Below, piece after piece: positions 35,030-42,022 of a stretch of 64,000 nucleotides of DNA. The notes beneath the pieces were generated by a model. That model had not been told where the DNA came from and searched no databases. It was given only the letters and a program-made list of their open reading frames with translations. The position numbers were made by a program, and so were the translations under genes. Source of the stretch: Pseudomonadota bacterium (lineage in GTDB: Bacteria; Desulfobacterota; Desulfovibrionia; Desulfovibrionales; Desulfovibrionaceae); assembly GCA_023460395.1 (NCBI GenBank), contig JAEWQB010000010.1, forward strand, positions 310,001-374,000, read 5' to 3'. How positions within the stretch are numbered: position 1 is the first letter of the stretch; each line of letters opens with the position of its first letter.

Positions 35030-36217
35030 ATGAGTTTCATACTGACAGAGAGCGTTACCTGGATCGGTAAGATTGATTGGGAATTGCAAAAATTCCATGG
35101 AGAGGAGTACTCAACTTTCAAAGGCTCTTCTTACAATTCATACCTCGTCCGAGATGAGAAAACAGTTCTGATCGACACGGTCTATGGCCCCTTTGGGAAG
35201 GAATTCGTCGCCAATCTGGAAAGAGAAATCGATTTAGACAAGATCGACTACATAATCATGAACCACTGTGAAGTGGACCATAGCGGGGGACTACCGGAAC
35301 TCATGCGCCGCATACCGGACGTACCGATTTACTGTTCAGCCCAAGCGGTAAAAATACTGAAAGGCTACTACCACTCCGACTGGAATTTCCAGGTGGTCAA
35401 AACGGGAGATACTCTCTCCCTGGGAGAGAAAACCCTATCCTTCATTTCAGCCCCGATGCTCCATTGGCCGGACTCCATGTTCACCTATATGGACAAGGAG
35501 AACGTCTTATTCAGCAACGACGCCTTTGGTCACCACCTCGCATCCGACCTGATGTACAACGATTTGGTCGACCAGGATGAACTCATGAACGAATGCATAA
35601 AATATTATGCAAACATCCTCACGCCGTTCAGCAAGTTGGTGACAAAAAAGATCAACGAAGTTGTTGGGCTGGGATTGCCCGTTGACTTCATCTTCCCCAG
35701 CCATGGCATCATGTGGCGCGACAATCCTCTTCAGATCGTGCAGAAATATCTGGAGTGGGCAGACGATTATCAAGAGGATCAAGTGACCATCATCTATGAC
35801 ACAATGTGGAACAGCACGCGAGACATGGCCGAGGCGATCGCCTCGGGAATCCGACAGGCTAACGATCAGGTTGTCATCAAAATCCTCCATGTCGGGCAAC
35901 GCGACAAGAATGACATTCTTACGGAGGTATTCCGCTCCAAAATGGTGGTAGCAGGTTGTTCGACCATCAACAAAGGCATTCTCTCCCATATGGCAGGCAT
36001 GCTCGAAATGATCCACGGCCTTGCCTTCAAGAACAAGAAAGGAGCAGCCTTCGGCTCCTACGGCTGGTCGGGAGAGAGTGTCAAAATGATTTCTGACAGT
36101 CTTGAAAAAGCAGGAATAGAAGTGGTCGCGGAAGGTTTAAAGACACTGTGGAAACCCGACGATGCAGGTCGTCAGGAATGCGAAGCATACGGTCGGCAAC
36201 TCGCTGAATATTTATAG
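35030..36217 (+). CDS. roo: Flavodiiron protein (rubredoxin:oxygen oxidoreductase type)
   Basis: Reduces O2 to water, or NO to N2O, with electrons from rubredoxin; an oxygen-defence enzyme of Desulfovibrio. 395 aa: N-terminal metallo-beta-lactamase-like diiron domain (~1-250) and C-terminal flavodoxin domain (~255-395, VTIIYDTMWNSTRDMAEAIA binding FMN). Diiron ligands are visible: HCEVDH (~79-84), LHWPDSMFTY with His, FSNDAFGHH with Asp, and FPSHGIMWR with His. All are present. GGGGG is upstream of the ATG. It lies inside the IS66-bounded unit, so it is mobile cargo, and is followed 18 bp later by a cupin gene. Confidence 0.94.
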   Translation: MSFILTESVTWIGKIDWELQKFHGEEYSTFKGSSYNSYLVRDEKTVLIDTVYGPFGKEFVANLEREIDLDKIDYIIMNHCEVDHSGGLPELMRRIPDVPIYCSAQAVKILKGYYHSDWNFQVVKTGDTLSLGEKTLSFISAPMLHWPDSMFTYMDKENVLFSNDAFGHHLASDLMYNDLVDQDELMNECIKYYANILTPFSKLVTKKINEVVGLGLPVDFIFPSHGIMWRDNPLQIVQKYLEWADDYQEDQVTIIYDTMWNSTRDMAEAIASGIRQANDQVVIKILHVGQRDKNDILTEVFRSKMVVAGCSTINKGILSHMAGMLEMIHGLAFKNKKGAAFGSYGWSGESVKMISDSLEKAGIEVVAEGLKTLWKPDDAGRQECEAYGRQLAEYL

Positions 36218-36235
36218 CCTTAATAAGGAGATAAC

Positions 36236-36565
36236 ATGAGCAATACCAAGAAAGTTGGAGTCGCTTTTGAAGTTGAGGGATCAATTCAGTATGCCGATGA
36301 CTCTGTGGTCAGCCAGACTCTGCTCAACAAGGATACAGGAACAATCACCCTTTTCGCCTTTGACGAAGGCCAGGGACTAAGCGAACACACTGCTCCGTTT
36401 GATGCTGTTGTCCACATCCTGGACGGACAGGCCCAGATCACCATTGGTGGGGATTCTCATGCAGTGAGCAAAGGCGAGATGATCATCATGCCTGCCAACA
36501 TTCCTCATGCACTTCATGCCGAGATAAAGTTTAAGATGCTCCTGACTATGATTCGCGGAGAATAA
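36236..36565 (+). CDS. Cupin-domain protein
   Basis: 109 aa single-cupin beta-barrel. Motif 1 lies in GLSEHTAPFDAVVHILDGQA and motif 2 in GEMIIMPANIPHALHAEIKF, with His residues that can bind a metal. AAGGAG precedes the ATG. It is co-oriented with the flavodiiron gene, 18 bp downstream, and likely co-transcribed. Small cupins of this kind often accompany oxidative or nitrosative stress genes; the substrate is unknown. Confidence 0.85.
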   Translation: MSNTKKVGVAFEVEGSIQYADDSVVSQTLLNKDTGTITLFAFDEGQGLSEHTAPFDAVVHILDGQAQITIGGDSHAVSKGEMIIMPANIPHALHAEIKFKMLLTMIRGE

Positions 36566-36618
36566 AGCAGTAAAACCTGAAATAAGACTATAGCCTCGGT
36601 GCAATCGCGATTGGAAAA

Positions 36619-36658
36619 GCCATTGGGGGCCTCACAAAGGGAGGCACCCCCAGTGGCT
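36619..36658 (+). terminator. Probable terminator after the cupin gene
   Basis: GCCATTGGGGGCCTC pairs with GAGGCACCCCCAGTGGC across a 5-nt loop with two mismatches. No clear T-tract follows, so termination is uncertain. Confidence 0.45.
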
Positions 36659-36837
36659 AAACCATTGGTCATTGCCATTTGAGACAATAAATGCCCCTCG
36701 GCAGAGGCAGCACTGATAATTAATCAGTAAGTCGTCCTCCATAACCGCCTGGAAACAAGCAAATTCTGGATAAACCATCAAGCATAACAAATCAGAAAAT
36801 CAAAAGTAAACGCCCAAAAACCATGTATTTTTCCTTG

Positions 36838-36882
36838 GTATACCGAGTGTATACCAGCATACGCCTTTTTGCCCCGGTATAC
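36838..36882. repeat. Clustered GGTATAC/GTATACC motifs
   Basis: GGTATAC at 36838-36844, GTATACC about 5 bp later, and GGTATAC at 36876-36882. These are short palindromic-half repeats in the non-coding passenger DNA between the cupin gene and the tRNA-Thr fragment. 36570-36936 holds no gene I can support. Confidence 0.3.
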
Positions 36883-36936
36883 AAAAATAGGCGAAATAAG
36901 TTCAATTATTTCAGCACTTATTTTCCAGACATTTTC

Positions 36937-36981
36937 TTCGTAATCAGTAGGTCGTCGGTTCAACTCCGATTTTTGGCTCCA
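36937..36981 (+). other. 3' fragment of a tRNA-Thr(CGU) gene, old attachment-site scar
   Basis: The sequence starts in an anticodon loop TTCGTAA, continues TCAGT (3' anticodon stem) and AGGTC, then a T arm GTCGG TTCAACT CCGAT, a 7-nt acceptor strand TTTTGGC, discriminator T and CCA. The 5' half is missing: no ACTGA stem partner precedes it. Loss of everything before the anticodon loop is the pattern left by a tRNA-specific integrase, as in the tRNA-Pro repeat here. It ends 11 bp before the IS66 outer end. Confidence 0.65.
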
Positions 36982-37007
36982 ACGAAATCAAGCGCTTACG
37001 AAATTTC

Positions 37008-37191
37008 ACCATGTTCTTCCTGCAGTTACGAAATGTCCGTGGATACTAACTTTTCCTGCCTGCTAAACTTGTCATCCACAGCCGTCGTAAACTTCGAACA
37101 GATCCTTGGCAGACAGGGAAAAGCGGAGTCGATTCGTTGTGGCAACGGATCGGAATACGTCAGCAACACACTTGCTCACATGGACTGCTAA
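37008..37191 (+). pseudogene. IS3-family transposase OrfB remnant, right part
   Basis: First frame: FTMFFLQLRNVRGY, continuing the left remnant; after a deletion and frame change, NFEQILGRQGKAESIRCGNG SEYVSN. This corresponds to the IS3 DDE region 'LEQIIEWRGKPxxIRxDNGPEYIS', but with the catalytic Asp of DNG replaced by Gly and other parts missing. Non-functional. 37192-37424 contains no gene I recognise. Confidence 0.75.
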
Positions 37192-37424
37192 TCAGGGAAT
37201 ATGCATCAAGCCCCCCCCAGCAGAGCATCTGAGCTAATAGGCACAATTTGACCACACGTGATTTTTTTGACAGTCCACATCCCAAGATTGAGGGGGTGTT
37301 GCCCATGCAACTGGCCAAGTGCATTCATTAGCCAGAGGATCATCCGAAAAGGGGGAAATTTCGTTGGAGCAACACTAGTGGCACCGACCAAGCGTGCAGG
37401 CTGGCGACTCCCATAAAGGTTCAA

Positions 37425-37832
37425 TCAAGGATCAGCTAGTTCTAAAAGGCCTTCGTCGCTCTCTCTAATGATTTCTTTCAACCTTTTCTTTGAAATTCGA
37501 TATCCTCGAACGCTGCCTTGACCTGCTACATAACACACGCAAGTAAGACCTGTTTCCCCCTTTGAAACTAGCACCTTTTCCGTGACAAGCCATTGTAAAA
37601 AAACTCTTAAATCCTCTGAGTAAGGATCTAAATCGAGGATTTTATACAAAGTCATTGGAGGGTAGAGAAGATCATTGCTCCCTTTTGTACCAATGGGCAA
37701 AGGAAAAGCTCCACGCCTTCGCAACCATAAATCATACAACTTATCATGCATCCATACTGGAGATGACTTCAAGTTTTCATAAAATCTTAAAAGATCTGAA
37801 CAAAAATTATAACCAGAATTATTCGGCAGCAA
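37425..37832 (-). CDS. Protein of unknown function on the integrated element
   Basis: 135 aa, not recognised. The N-terminus is FCSDLLRFYENLKSSPVWMH DKLYDLWLRRRGAF. The centre and C-terminus (LRVFLQWLVTEKVLVSKGET, YRISKKRLKEIIRE) have a winged-helix-like pattern of helices and a basic wing, which would suit a small DNA-binding protein; weak inference. AT-rich. A plausible gene order is the 136-aa gene upstream and this gene downstream on the same strand. Confidence 0.5.
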   Translation of the reverse strand: MLPNNSGYNFCSDLLRFYENLKSSPVWMHDKLYDLWLRRRGAFPLPIGTKGSNDLLYPPMTLYKILDLDPYSEDLRVFLQWLVTEKVLVSKGETGLTCVCYVAGQGSVRGYRISKKRLKEIIRESDEGLLELADP

Positions 37833-38072
37833 TCGATGACTCTGAACAAACCCTAACTTCTAAACAACCCGGCATTTTTCCCATTCCAACTCCCCGTAAT
37901 AACCGGTGACTTAGTATCCCATCGCAGCGACCGAATAGACGTGGTTCGCTATGGACTGGACGACGAGCTGTTGAAATTGAAAGTTTGATTAGAGCGGAGG
38001 ACAGAATAACAAAAGAAGACAAACGGAGAGTGAAGAATAAATGACGAGTTACTAAGACAAGCTCGATAGTAC

Positions 38073-38483
38073 TCATATTACTTGGGAGGAATTTTCCTCA
38101 AAAAAATCAAACAGTATATTGTTAACAGTCTGAACAACTAGGTCAAATCGAAAAGCTGGAATCGAAAATGTCTGGTGATCTGAAGGAATACCGTATGCAT
38201 CGCGAAACTTTTCGTCTTCATAGACGAAGAATTGCATATCACTGCAGAATTCCTTTTCAACACAACAGATTACCATTATTTCTCCGGACAACATACTGTC
38301 TGAGCACGCTAGTGAAAACCCCCATCGTCCACCATGAAGAAACGGGCGCGTCTGACTATAGTACTTGTGTCCTCCTTTGTCGTGGTCGAACGGAGCGAAG
38401 GACGGCACTCTCTCCGAGAGGACTTCCAACAAACCAAGCAATTGTGCTGGGATTCCCATATTTTTGTCTGCGATGTATTCCAT
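38073..38483 (-). CDS. Protein of unknown function on the integrated element
   Basis: 136 aa, not recognised. Sequence is globular with aromatic-rich segments (HKYYSQTRPFLHGGRWGFSL, QFFVYEDEKFRDAYGI) and ends EENSSQVI. No transmembrane span. It starts about 180 bp after the integrase stop, in the same direction, and could be read with it. The stretch between its stop and the next gene (37833-38072) has an open frame of 85 codons that looks like antisense composition and is not called. Confidence 0.5.
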   Translation of the reverse strand: MEYIADKNMGIPAQLLGLLEVLSERVPSFAPFDHDKGGHKYYSQTRPFLHGGRWGFSLACSDSMLSGEIMVICCVEKEFCSDMQFFVYEDEKFRDAYGIPSDHQTFSIPAFRFDLVVQTVNNILFDFFEENSSQVI

Positions 38484-38659
38484 AATTTTGTTCAGTTCCT
38501 CAATCTCTGCTTATATAGAACGATTGCTAAATCATTTTGAACCATCTTTGGCATTACCTGTAGGGCCTAATCCTTCACAAAGCTGTGACATAATAAAGCT
38601 GCCATCAGTCAGCTAACCATCAGTTACAAAATTAATAATTAATTCAACTAACATCCCAC

Positions 38660-39886
38660 CTATCCCTTCACAATCCGCACCTTCGCACTCCCAACACCTG
38701 CCCCCTCTTCCAGACTCCCTTCCAGCACCTTAGCCTTCCGCCTCAGCCCCTCTGGGGCGAGGTGGCTGTAGCGCGTGGTCATCTTGAAGTCGGCATGCCC
38801 CATAAGCTCTTTTACACTGTAAAGATCCACTCCCTTCTGCACCAGCCAGCTCGCGTAGGTGTGGCGCAAGGTGTGAAAACATACCCGCTGCCGGGAGTCG
38901 GCGACGTCTTCGTTAAACAATTCGTCCACGGTGCGGGAATAAGCCTTCGAAATACGGTCTACCTTACCACCGGTGCGACTAGTGAACACCAAGCCGCTAC
39001 GCTGCCCTAAATGGCGACTACGTAGCACCTCAGTTATCTCATCGGTCAAGTAGGCATAGCGATTTTGCGAATTTTTCGGATCACGGATCAAAATGCGCCC
39101 ATCTGGAAAGTCTATATCCTGCCATTCCAATGAAGCTATCTCGCCAAAGCGCATCCCGGAAAACAGCGAGATTACAGCCATATCGTGAGACATTGGAGAA
39201 CGTTCAGCCAACTCCTTCAGCAAGAACACAGCTTCAGCGGGCGTCAAGAAGCGCTGTCGCTGATTGTCCTTCTGTGGAAGCTTAACTTGAAGACCAGGGA
39301 AAGGCGCAGACACGTACCCATCACGCAAAGCCAGGTTCCACACTTGCGAAACCACCCCCATGGCGTACTTGATTGTTTTAGGGGACTTTCCAGCCTTCAC
39401 CATCCCTTGCTTAACCCTCTCCAGGTGAAACGGAACCAGCTTGAGCAAAGGAACCTCTGCCAACTGCGGTGCAATCCAAAGCTTCCATAGAGATGCTTCC
39501 GTTGCCCGGGAACGCGCACTCTTCTCGCCTTGCAGAGGAAGGTAGAAATCTGTCCAGAACTCCTGAAAAGTAGTGGCGTCACGCTCAGCCTGCTGCTTGG
39601 CCACCTCCCTTTCCTTTGCTTCGGCAGCGGCAACTTCCCGCTGCTCAGCAACCGTCCGTAAGCCTTTACCTGTCCTGTGCGCTTCTTTAAGGTCGTGAAG
39701 GATCTTCGACGCCTTAAGGGGGGTCATGTTCTGGGATGTCCATCCAAGCCCTTCCCATTTCTTTTTTCCATCAAGTCTATAGGTAATTTCGATATACAAA
39801 TCAGCGCGAATCCCGTGCTTGCGTGTCGGGTGTGGTGTGCCATACACACCGGGGTAGTCCGTACGCTCTCTTTTGGGCTTGCTCAT
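38660..39886 (-). CDS. int: Tyrosine-type integrase of the tRNA-Pro element
   Basis: 408 aa with an N-terminal arm-binding domain (YIEITYRLDGKKKWEGLGWT), a core-binding SAM-like domain (~100-190) and the catalytic domain (~200-380). Catalytic residues: Arg in SLFSGMRFGEIASLEWQDID, His-x-x-Arg in CFHTLRHTYASWLVQKGV, His in KELMGHADFKMTTRYSHL and the nucleophile Tyr in TRYSHL. Intact. Its start is ~220 bp from attR and the gene points away from it, the usual layout for P4-type tRNA integrases. Confidence 0.95.
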   Translation of the reverse strand: MSKPKRERTDYPGVYGTPHPTRKHGIRADLYIEITYRLDGKKKWEGLGWTSQNMTPLKASKILHDLKEAHRTGKGLRTVAEQREVAAAEAKEREVAKQQAERDATTFQEFWTDFYLPLQGEKSARSRATEASLWKLWIAPQLAEVPLLKLVPFHLERVKQGMVKAGKSPKTIKYAMGVVSQVWNLALRDGYVSAPFPGLQVKLPQKDNQRQRFLTPAEAVFLLKELAERSPMSHDMAVISLFSGMRFGEIASLEWQDIDFPDGRILIRDPKNSQNRYAYLTDEITEVLRSRHLGQRSGLVFTSRTGGKVDRISKAYSRTVDELFNEDVADSRQRVCFHTLRHTYASWLVQKGVDLYSVKELMGHADFKMTTRYSHLAPEGLRRKAKVLEGSLEEGAGVGSAKVRIVKG

Positions 39887-39974
39887 CTTCGCTCCTGCGA
39901 CCCACTAGCAAATAAAAAAGTCAATAATATCAACTTTGCCATCAGAACCAGAGGGTCGCAAAATGGCAAATTCT

Positions 39975-39997
39975 CCCTACCATCTCCCTACCAGAAT
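39975..39997. repeat. Integrase arm-type repeat, right copy
   Basis: Same 23 bp as 31136-31158, with two CCCTACCA units. Nearby ACCTGTGAAAC is also repeated (around 40024 and 40088) and resembles TGTGAAAC at 31121, another possible arm or accessory-factor site. Confidence 0.6.
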
Positions 39998-40104
39998 AGC
40001 GGAATGGAGGGTGATTTTCAATGAAAACCTGTGAAACTCAGATCTTCTATTTATCTGAAATATAAATATAAATGATAACGTGTGACAACCTGTGAAACAC
40101 CAAA

Positions 40105-40155
<51 letters not shown>

Positions 40156-40166
40156 CAAAAGAATAC

Positions 40167-40198
40167 AGGGGTTATGCCTTACGGCGTAACCCCTTTTT
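40167..40198 (+). terminator. Former tRNA-Pro terminator
   Basis: AGGGGTTATGCC / GGCGTAACCCCT with a 4-nt loop and T5, 11 bp after the att repeat. It is probably the terminator that followed tRNA-Pro before this insertion. Confidence 0.8.
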
Positions 40199-40205
40199 CG
40201 TATTT

Positions 40206-40228
40206 GGCAGGTACAAAGGCAGGTACAA
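40206..40228. repeat. Tandem GGCAGGTACAA units, arm-site-like relic
   Basis: GGCAGGTACAA at 40206-40216 and again at 40218-40228. The position just past a tRNA-Pro 3' end and its terminator mirrors the CCCTACCA pairs, but the sequence differs, suggesting arm sites of an earlier, different integrase. Confidence 0.5.
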
Positions 40229-40351
40229 CTTTTGTAAGCGCCACAGAAAATTTAGTTGCTGACCCCATGAACGGATCAAATAGAGCGATTCCGACCAGTG
40301 CATTTGTACTAAATTCGCAAGTAATGGCAGTCCATTAGGTTGGCACCCTAT

Positions 40352-40489
40352 TCACGCCGCCCTTGCGAACTTCTCAGGCTTGCCCCTTCGCCGCGCGTTG
40401 CTCCATTCTGGCCAGCTTTCCCGCTCAAGCACCCGCCACTGCCGGAGCAGTAATGTGCCTAGCAACTCAAAAGGAAGGACCGAATCCGT
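40352..40489 (-). pseudogene. 3' remnant of an unidentified gene
   Basis: A minus-strand open segment between two stops, reading VLPFELLGTLLLRQWRVLER and then ESWPEWSNARRRGKPEKFAR AA. It has no start codon or ribosome site and higher GC than its surroundings. It looks like a C-terminal coding fragment left by deletion; the parent gene is not recognised. The rest of 40229-40538 holds nothing identifiable. Confidence 0.35.
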
Positions 40490-40538
40490 CTAAACCATCC
40501 TAATACACTGTATTCATTTATATTAGTGAATATGAAAT

Positions 40539-40566
40539 CTATAGTCTGTATATCTATAGACTGTAG
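40539..40566. promoter_or_regulatory. 28-bp imperfect palindrome, probable operator of the XRE gene
   Basis: The sequence matches its reverse complement at CTAxAGTCTxTAxATxTAxA (and symmetric rest), 33 bp before the XRE start. A second dyad, ATTCA/TGAAT, lies at 40512-40531. Both are well placed for autoregulation. Confidence 0.5.
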
Positions 40567-40598
40567 ACTCATGAAATGCAAGCATTCACTGTTCAGCT

Positions 40599-40832
40599 AT
40601 GAAAACCACGCAAGAAAAGCGCACCAGATTACGTCTGCTCGCCGCAAAGCGGATACGACAAATTCGGGAAGGAAAAGGGCTGTCTCAAGAAGCGCTGGCA
40701 GATATTGCCGGACTGCACCGTACGTATATTTCCAGCATTGAGCGCGGGGAAAAAAACTTTACAGTGGACTCGCTTGAACGCGTCGCGGAAGCACTTGACG
40801 TTGATATCAGAGAATTTTTTATTCCTGAATAG
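40599..40832 (+). CDS. XRE-family helix-turn-helix regulator
   Basis: 77 aa, one Cro/CI-type HTH domain: AKRIRQIREGKGLSQEALAD (helices 1-2) and IAGLHRTYISSIERGEKNFT (recognition helix), then LERVAEALDVDIREFF. The compact size is common for regulators of mobile elements, restriction-modification and defence loci. The start has no strong ribosome site. It is divergent in function from, but adjacent to, the defence locus; it might control it or a lost element. Confidence 0.88.
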   Translation: MKTTQEKRTRLRLLAAKRIRQIREGKGLSQEALADIAGLHRTYISSIERGEKNFTVDSLERVAEALDVDIREFFIPE

Positions 40833-40867
40833 CGGATGGGGAACCGCTACGTTGCAGGCTTCCCTAA

Positions 40868-40993
40868 ATGGGGAGGATTACCCTCCGAGCCGAACAGCAG
40901 GAATCAGCGCAGCACTTGCAACGCTTGAGCGATATACACGCGAACTTGGAACCGCTCTTGTCGCGTTTGAGCGCCTTATTGAACGCGAGATAG
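40868..40993 (+). CDS. Doubtful small ORF after the XRE gene
   Basis: 41 codons (MGRITLRAEQQESAQHLQRL...), preceded by no ribosome site. A competing frame across the same bases reads ALATLERYTRELGTALVAFE RLIEREIAK and ends at 41043. One of the two may be a real small helical protein; I cannot decide. Confidence 0.2.
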   Translation: MGRITLRAEQQESAQHLQRLSDIHANLEPLLSRLSALLNAR

Positions 40994-41045
40994 CGAAGGC
41001 ACGGAATAGGCAACGAAGCAGAGGCCCGGGAATGAGCAGATAAAA

Positions 41046-41080
41046 GGAAGCCCTTGGCGGTTGATTCACCAAGGGCTTCC
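41046..41080. terminator. Hairpin between XRE region and reverse gene
   Basis: GGAAGCCCTTGG / CCAAGGGCTTCC with an 11-nt loop between convergent units. A-rich on the left (TAAAA), so it works best for the reverse strand. Confidence 0.65.
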
Positions 41081-41103
41081 GGTCATTTCGATTTTCGCGG
41101 GGC

Positions 41104-41595
41104 TTATGCTTCTACAAGTTCGACAGTGCTGTAGGCGTCCTGCATTTTATACAGCAGCCTTTCCGTACGTTTGAACTCACGCGCCAGAATATGGATAACC
41201 ACGCCGTCAAACTCCGCTTCCGCCTCTACATTTTCCATGAGAGAAGTAAAACCGACCAGGGAAGTATAGGCATTGAAGAGCAGGCCGCGAAAATCATCCA
41301 CTTCCTGTTCTTCCAGCAGTTCTTGCTCCTGCCGGAGTGCCAGGGGGGAAAAGTGCAGATTGCGAATTTCACCCGAGTCTGGTCCATAAGAACCGCTTTC
41401 CCCAATTTTGTCATGCTCAGATGTTGTGTCTTCCGGGCAAGTGTCCAACTGCGCAAGCCTAACGGAAAGCAGAGCCTCGGCCGTGCTCTGGAGCATTGCG
41501 GCCAAAGTGGTAAAATCCAGGTTTGGGGACGTGCCCTGAGCAAAACAAGAAAGTGGGGGGCGGGATCGACCGGTGTTCTGGGAAGGTGTAGACAT
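41104..41595 (-). CDS. Acidic protein of unknown function
   Basis: 163 aa, unrecognised. N-terminal Ser/Pro/Thr-rich segment, a helical stretch TLAAMLQSTAEALLSVRLAQ, an acidic linker, then RQEQELLEEQEVDDFRGLLF NAYTSLVGF and LAREFKRTERLLYKMQDAYS. Predicted mostly helical and cytoplasmic. The ATG has GGAG ~9 nt upstream. GC is closer to the core genome than to the adjacent reverse transcriptase genes. 41596-41903 has no gene I can support. Confidence 0.5.
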   Translation of the reverse strand: MSTPSQNTGRSRPPLSCFAQGTSPNLDFTTLAAMLQSTAEALLSVRLAQLDTCPEDTTSEHDKIGESGSYGPDSGEIRNLHFSPLALRQEQELLEEQEVDDFRGLLFNAYTSLVGFTSLMENVEAEAEFDGVVIHILAREFKRTERLLYKMQDAYSTVELVEA

Positions 41596-41903
41596 AAGAA
41601 GCTCCAGTGGTTTTTTCTATTGGAGTCCTTCAAATGAAAGGCTCCGGGTGCTAGAAACCGTCACTGGAACGGCGGACGTATTCCCGGCAAGCCGGTATTG
41701 TATTAGCCCACACCCGGAAGAACAGGCAGAGGTTACGCCCAAAGATAGGCGCAAAAAAAGCCATTGCTTTCGGGACGGCGGACCGCCAGTGAATAAAGGT
41801 GTTTCTAAGCACCTATCAAGATCAAATCATAAGAATGCAAAGGTGTCAACTTATCAAAAAAGCAGTACTTACAAGATAAACGATACCCTGCTGATTTATA
41901 AAG

Positions 41904-41936
41904 AAAAAAAACGGCGCTGCTCCCCGCCGTTTTTTT
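41904..41936. terminator. Terminator of the reverse transcriptase operon
   Basis: AAAAAAACGGCG / CGCCGTTTTTTT with an 8-nt loop (41904-41936), bidirectional. On the minus strand it ends the drt3 transcript and its proposed ncRNA. Confidence 0.85.
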
Positions 41937-42010
41937 GTTAAGAACCTATTTTTAAAGATAAGTCCTCAACTCATGCATGTGTGTGACTAAACTAGCCATG
42001 AGGCATGAGC
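41904..42010 (-). ncRNA. Candidate DRT3 non-coding RNA with CACACAC loop and terminator
   Basis: Read on the minus strand, starting 13 nt after the drt3b stop: stem CTCATGC / GCATGAG (42003-42009 with 41970-41976) encloses a 26-nt loop that contains CACACAC (41979-41985). After ~40 nt of AU-rich sequence comes a strong terminator, AACGGCG / CGCCGTT with T7 (41904-41936). I recall that DRT3 systems use a structured RNA with an ACACAC template for the first RT; that recollection was not checked. The true 5' end may lie inside drt3b. Confidence 0.6.
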
Positions 42011-42022
42011 AGAGCATGATAT

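Larger units (their letters stand above)
32600..36999. mobile_element. IS66-type composite unit carrying flavodiiron protein and cupin genes
   Basis: Outer ends are GTAAGCGC at 32600 and, inverted, GCGCTTAC ending at 36999. They are flanked by GAAATTTC at 32592-32599 and at 37000-37007, an 8-bp duplication as IS66-family elements make. Both sides belong to one IS3 transposase gene. The unit therefore moved as a whole: the IS66 copy on the left plus ~2 kb passenger DNA. A nearer inner end (34991-34997) has no such duplication. Confidence 0.8.

Noticed and set aside
36778..36963. 61-codon reverse frame before the tRNA-Thr fragment
   Set aside because: No ribosome site, overlaps the tRNA scar and palindromic repeats.
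37819..38076. 85-codon reverse frame joining the two unknown cargo genes
   Set aside because: Overlaps both neighbours by a few bases as real operons do, but its sequence is Ser/Leu/Arg-rich like antisense; not supported enough.
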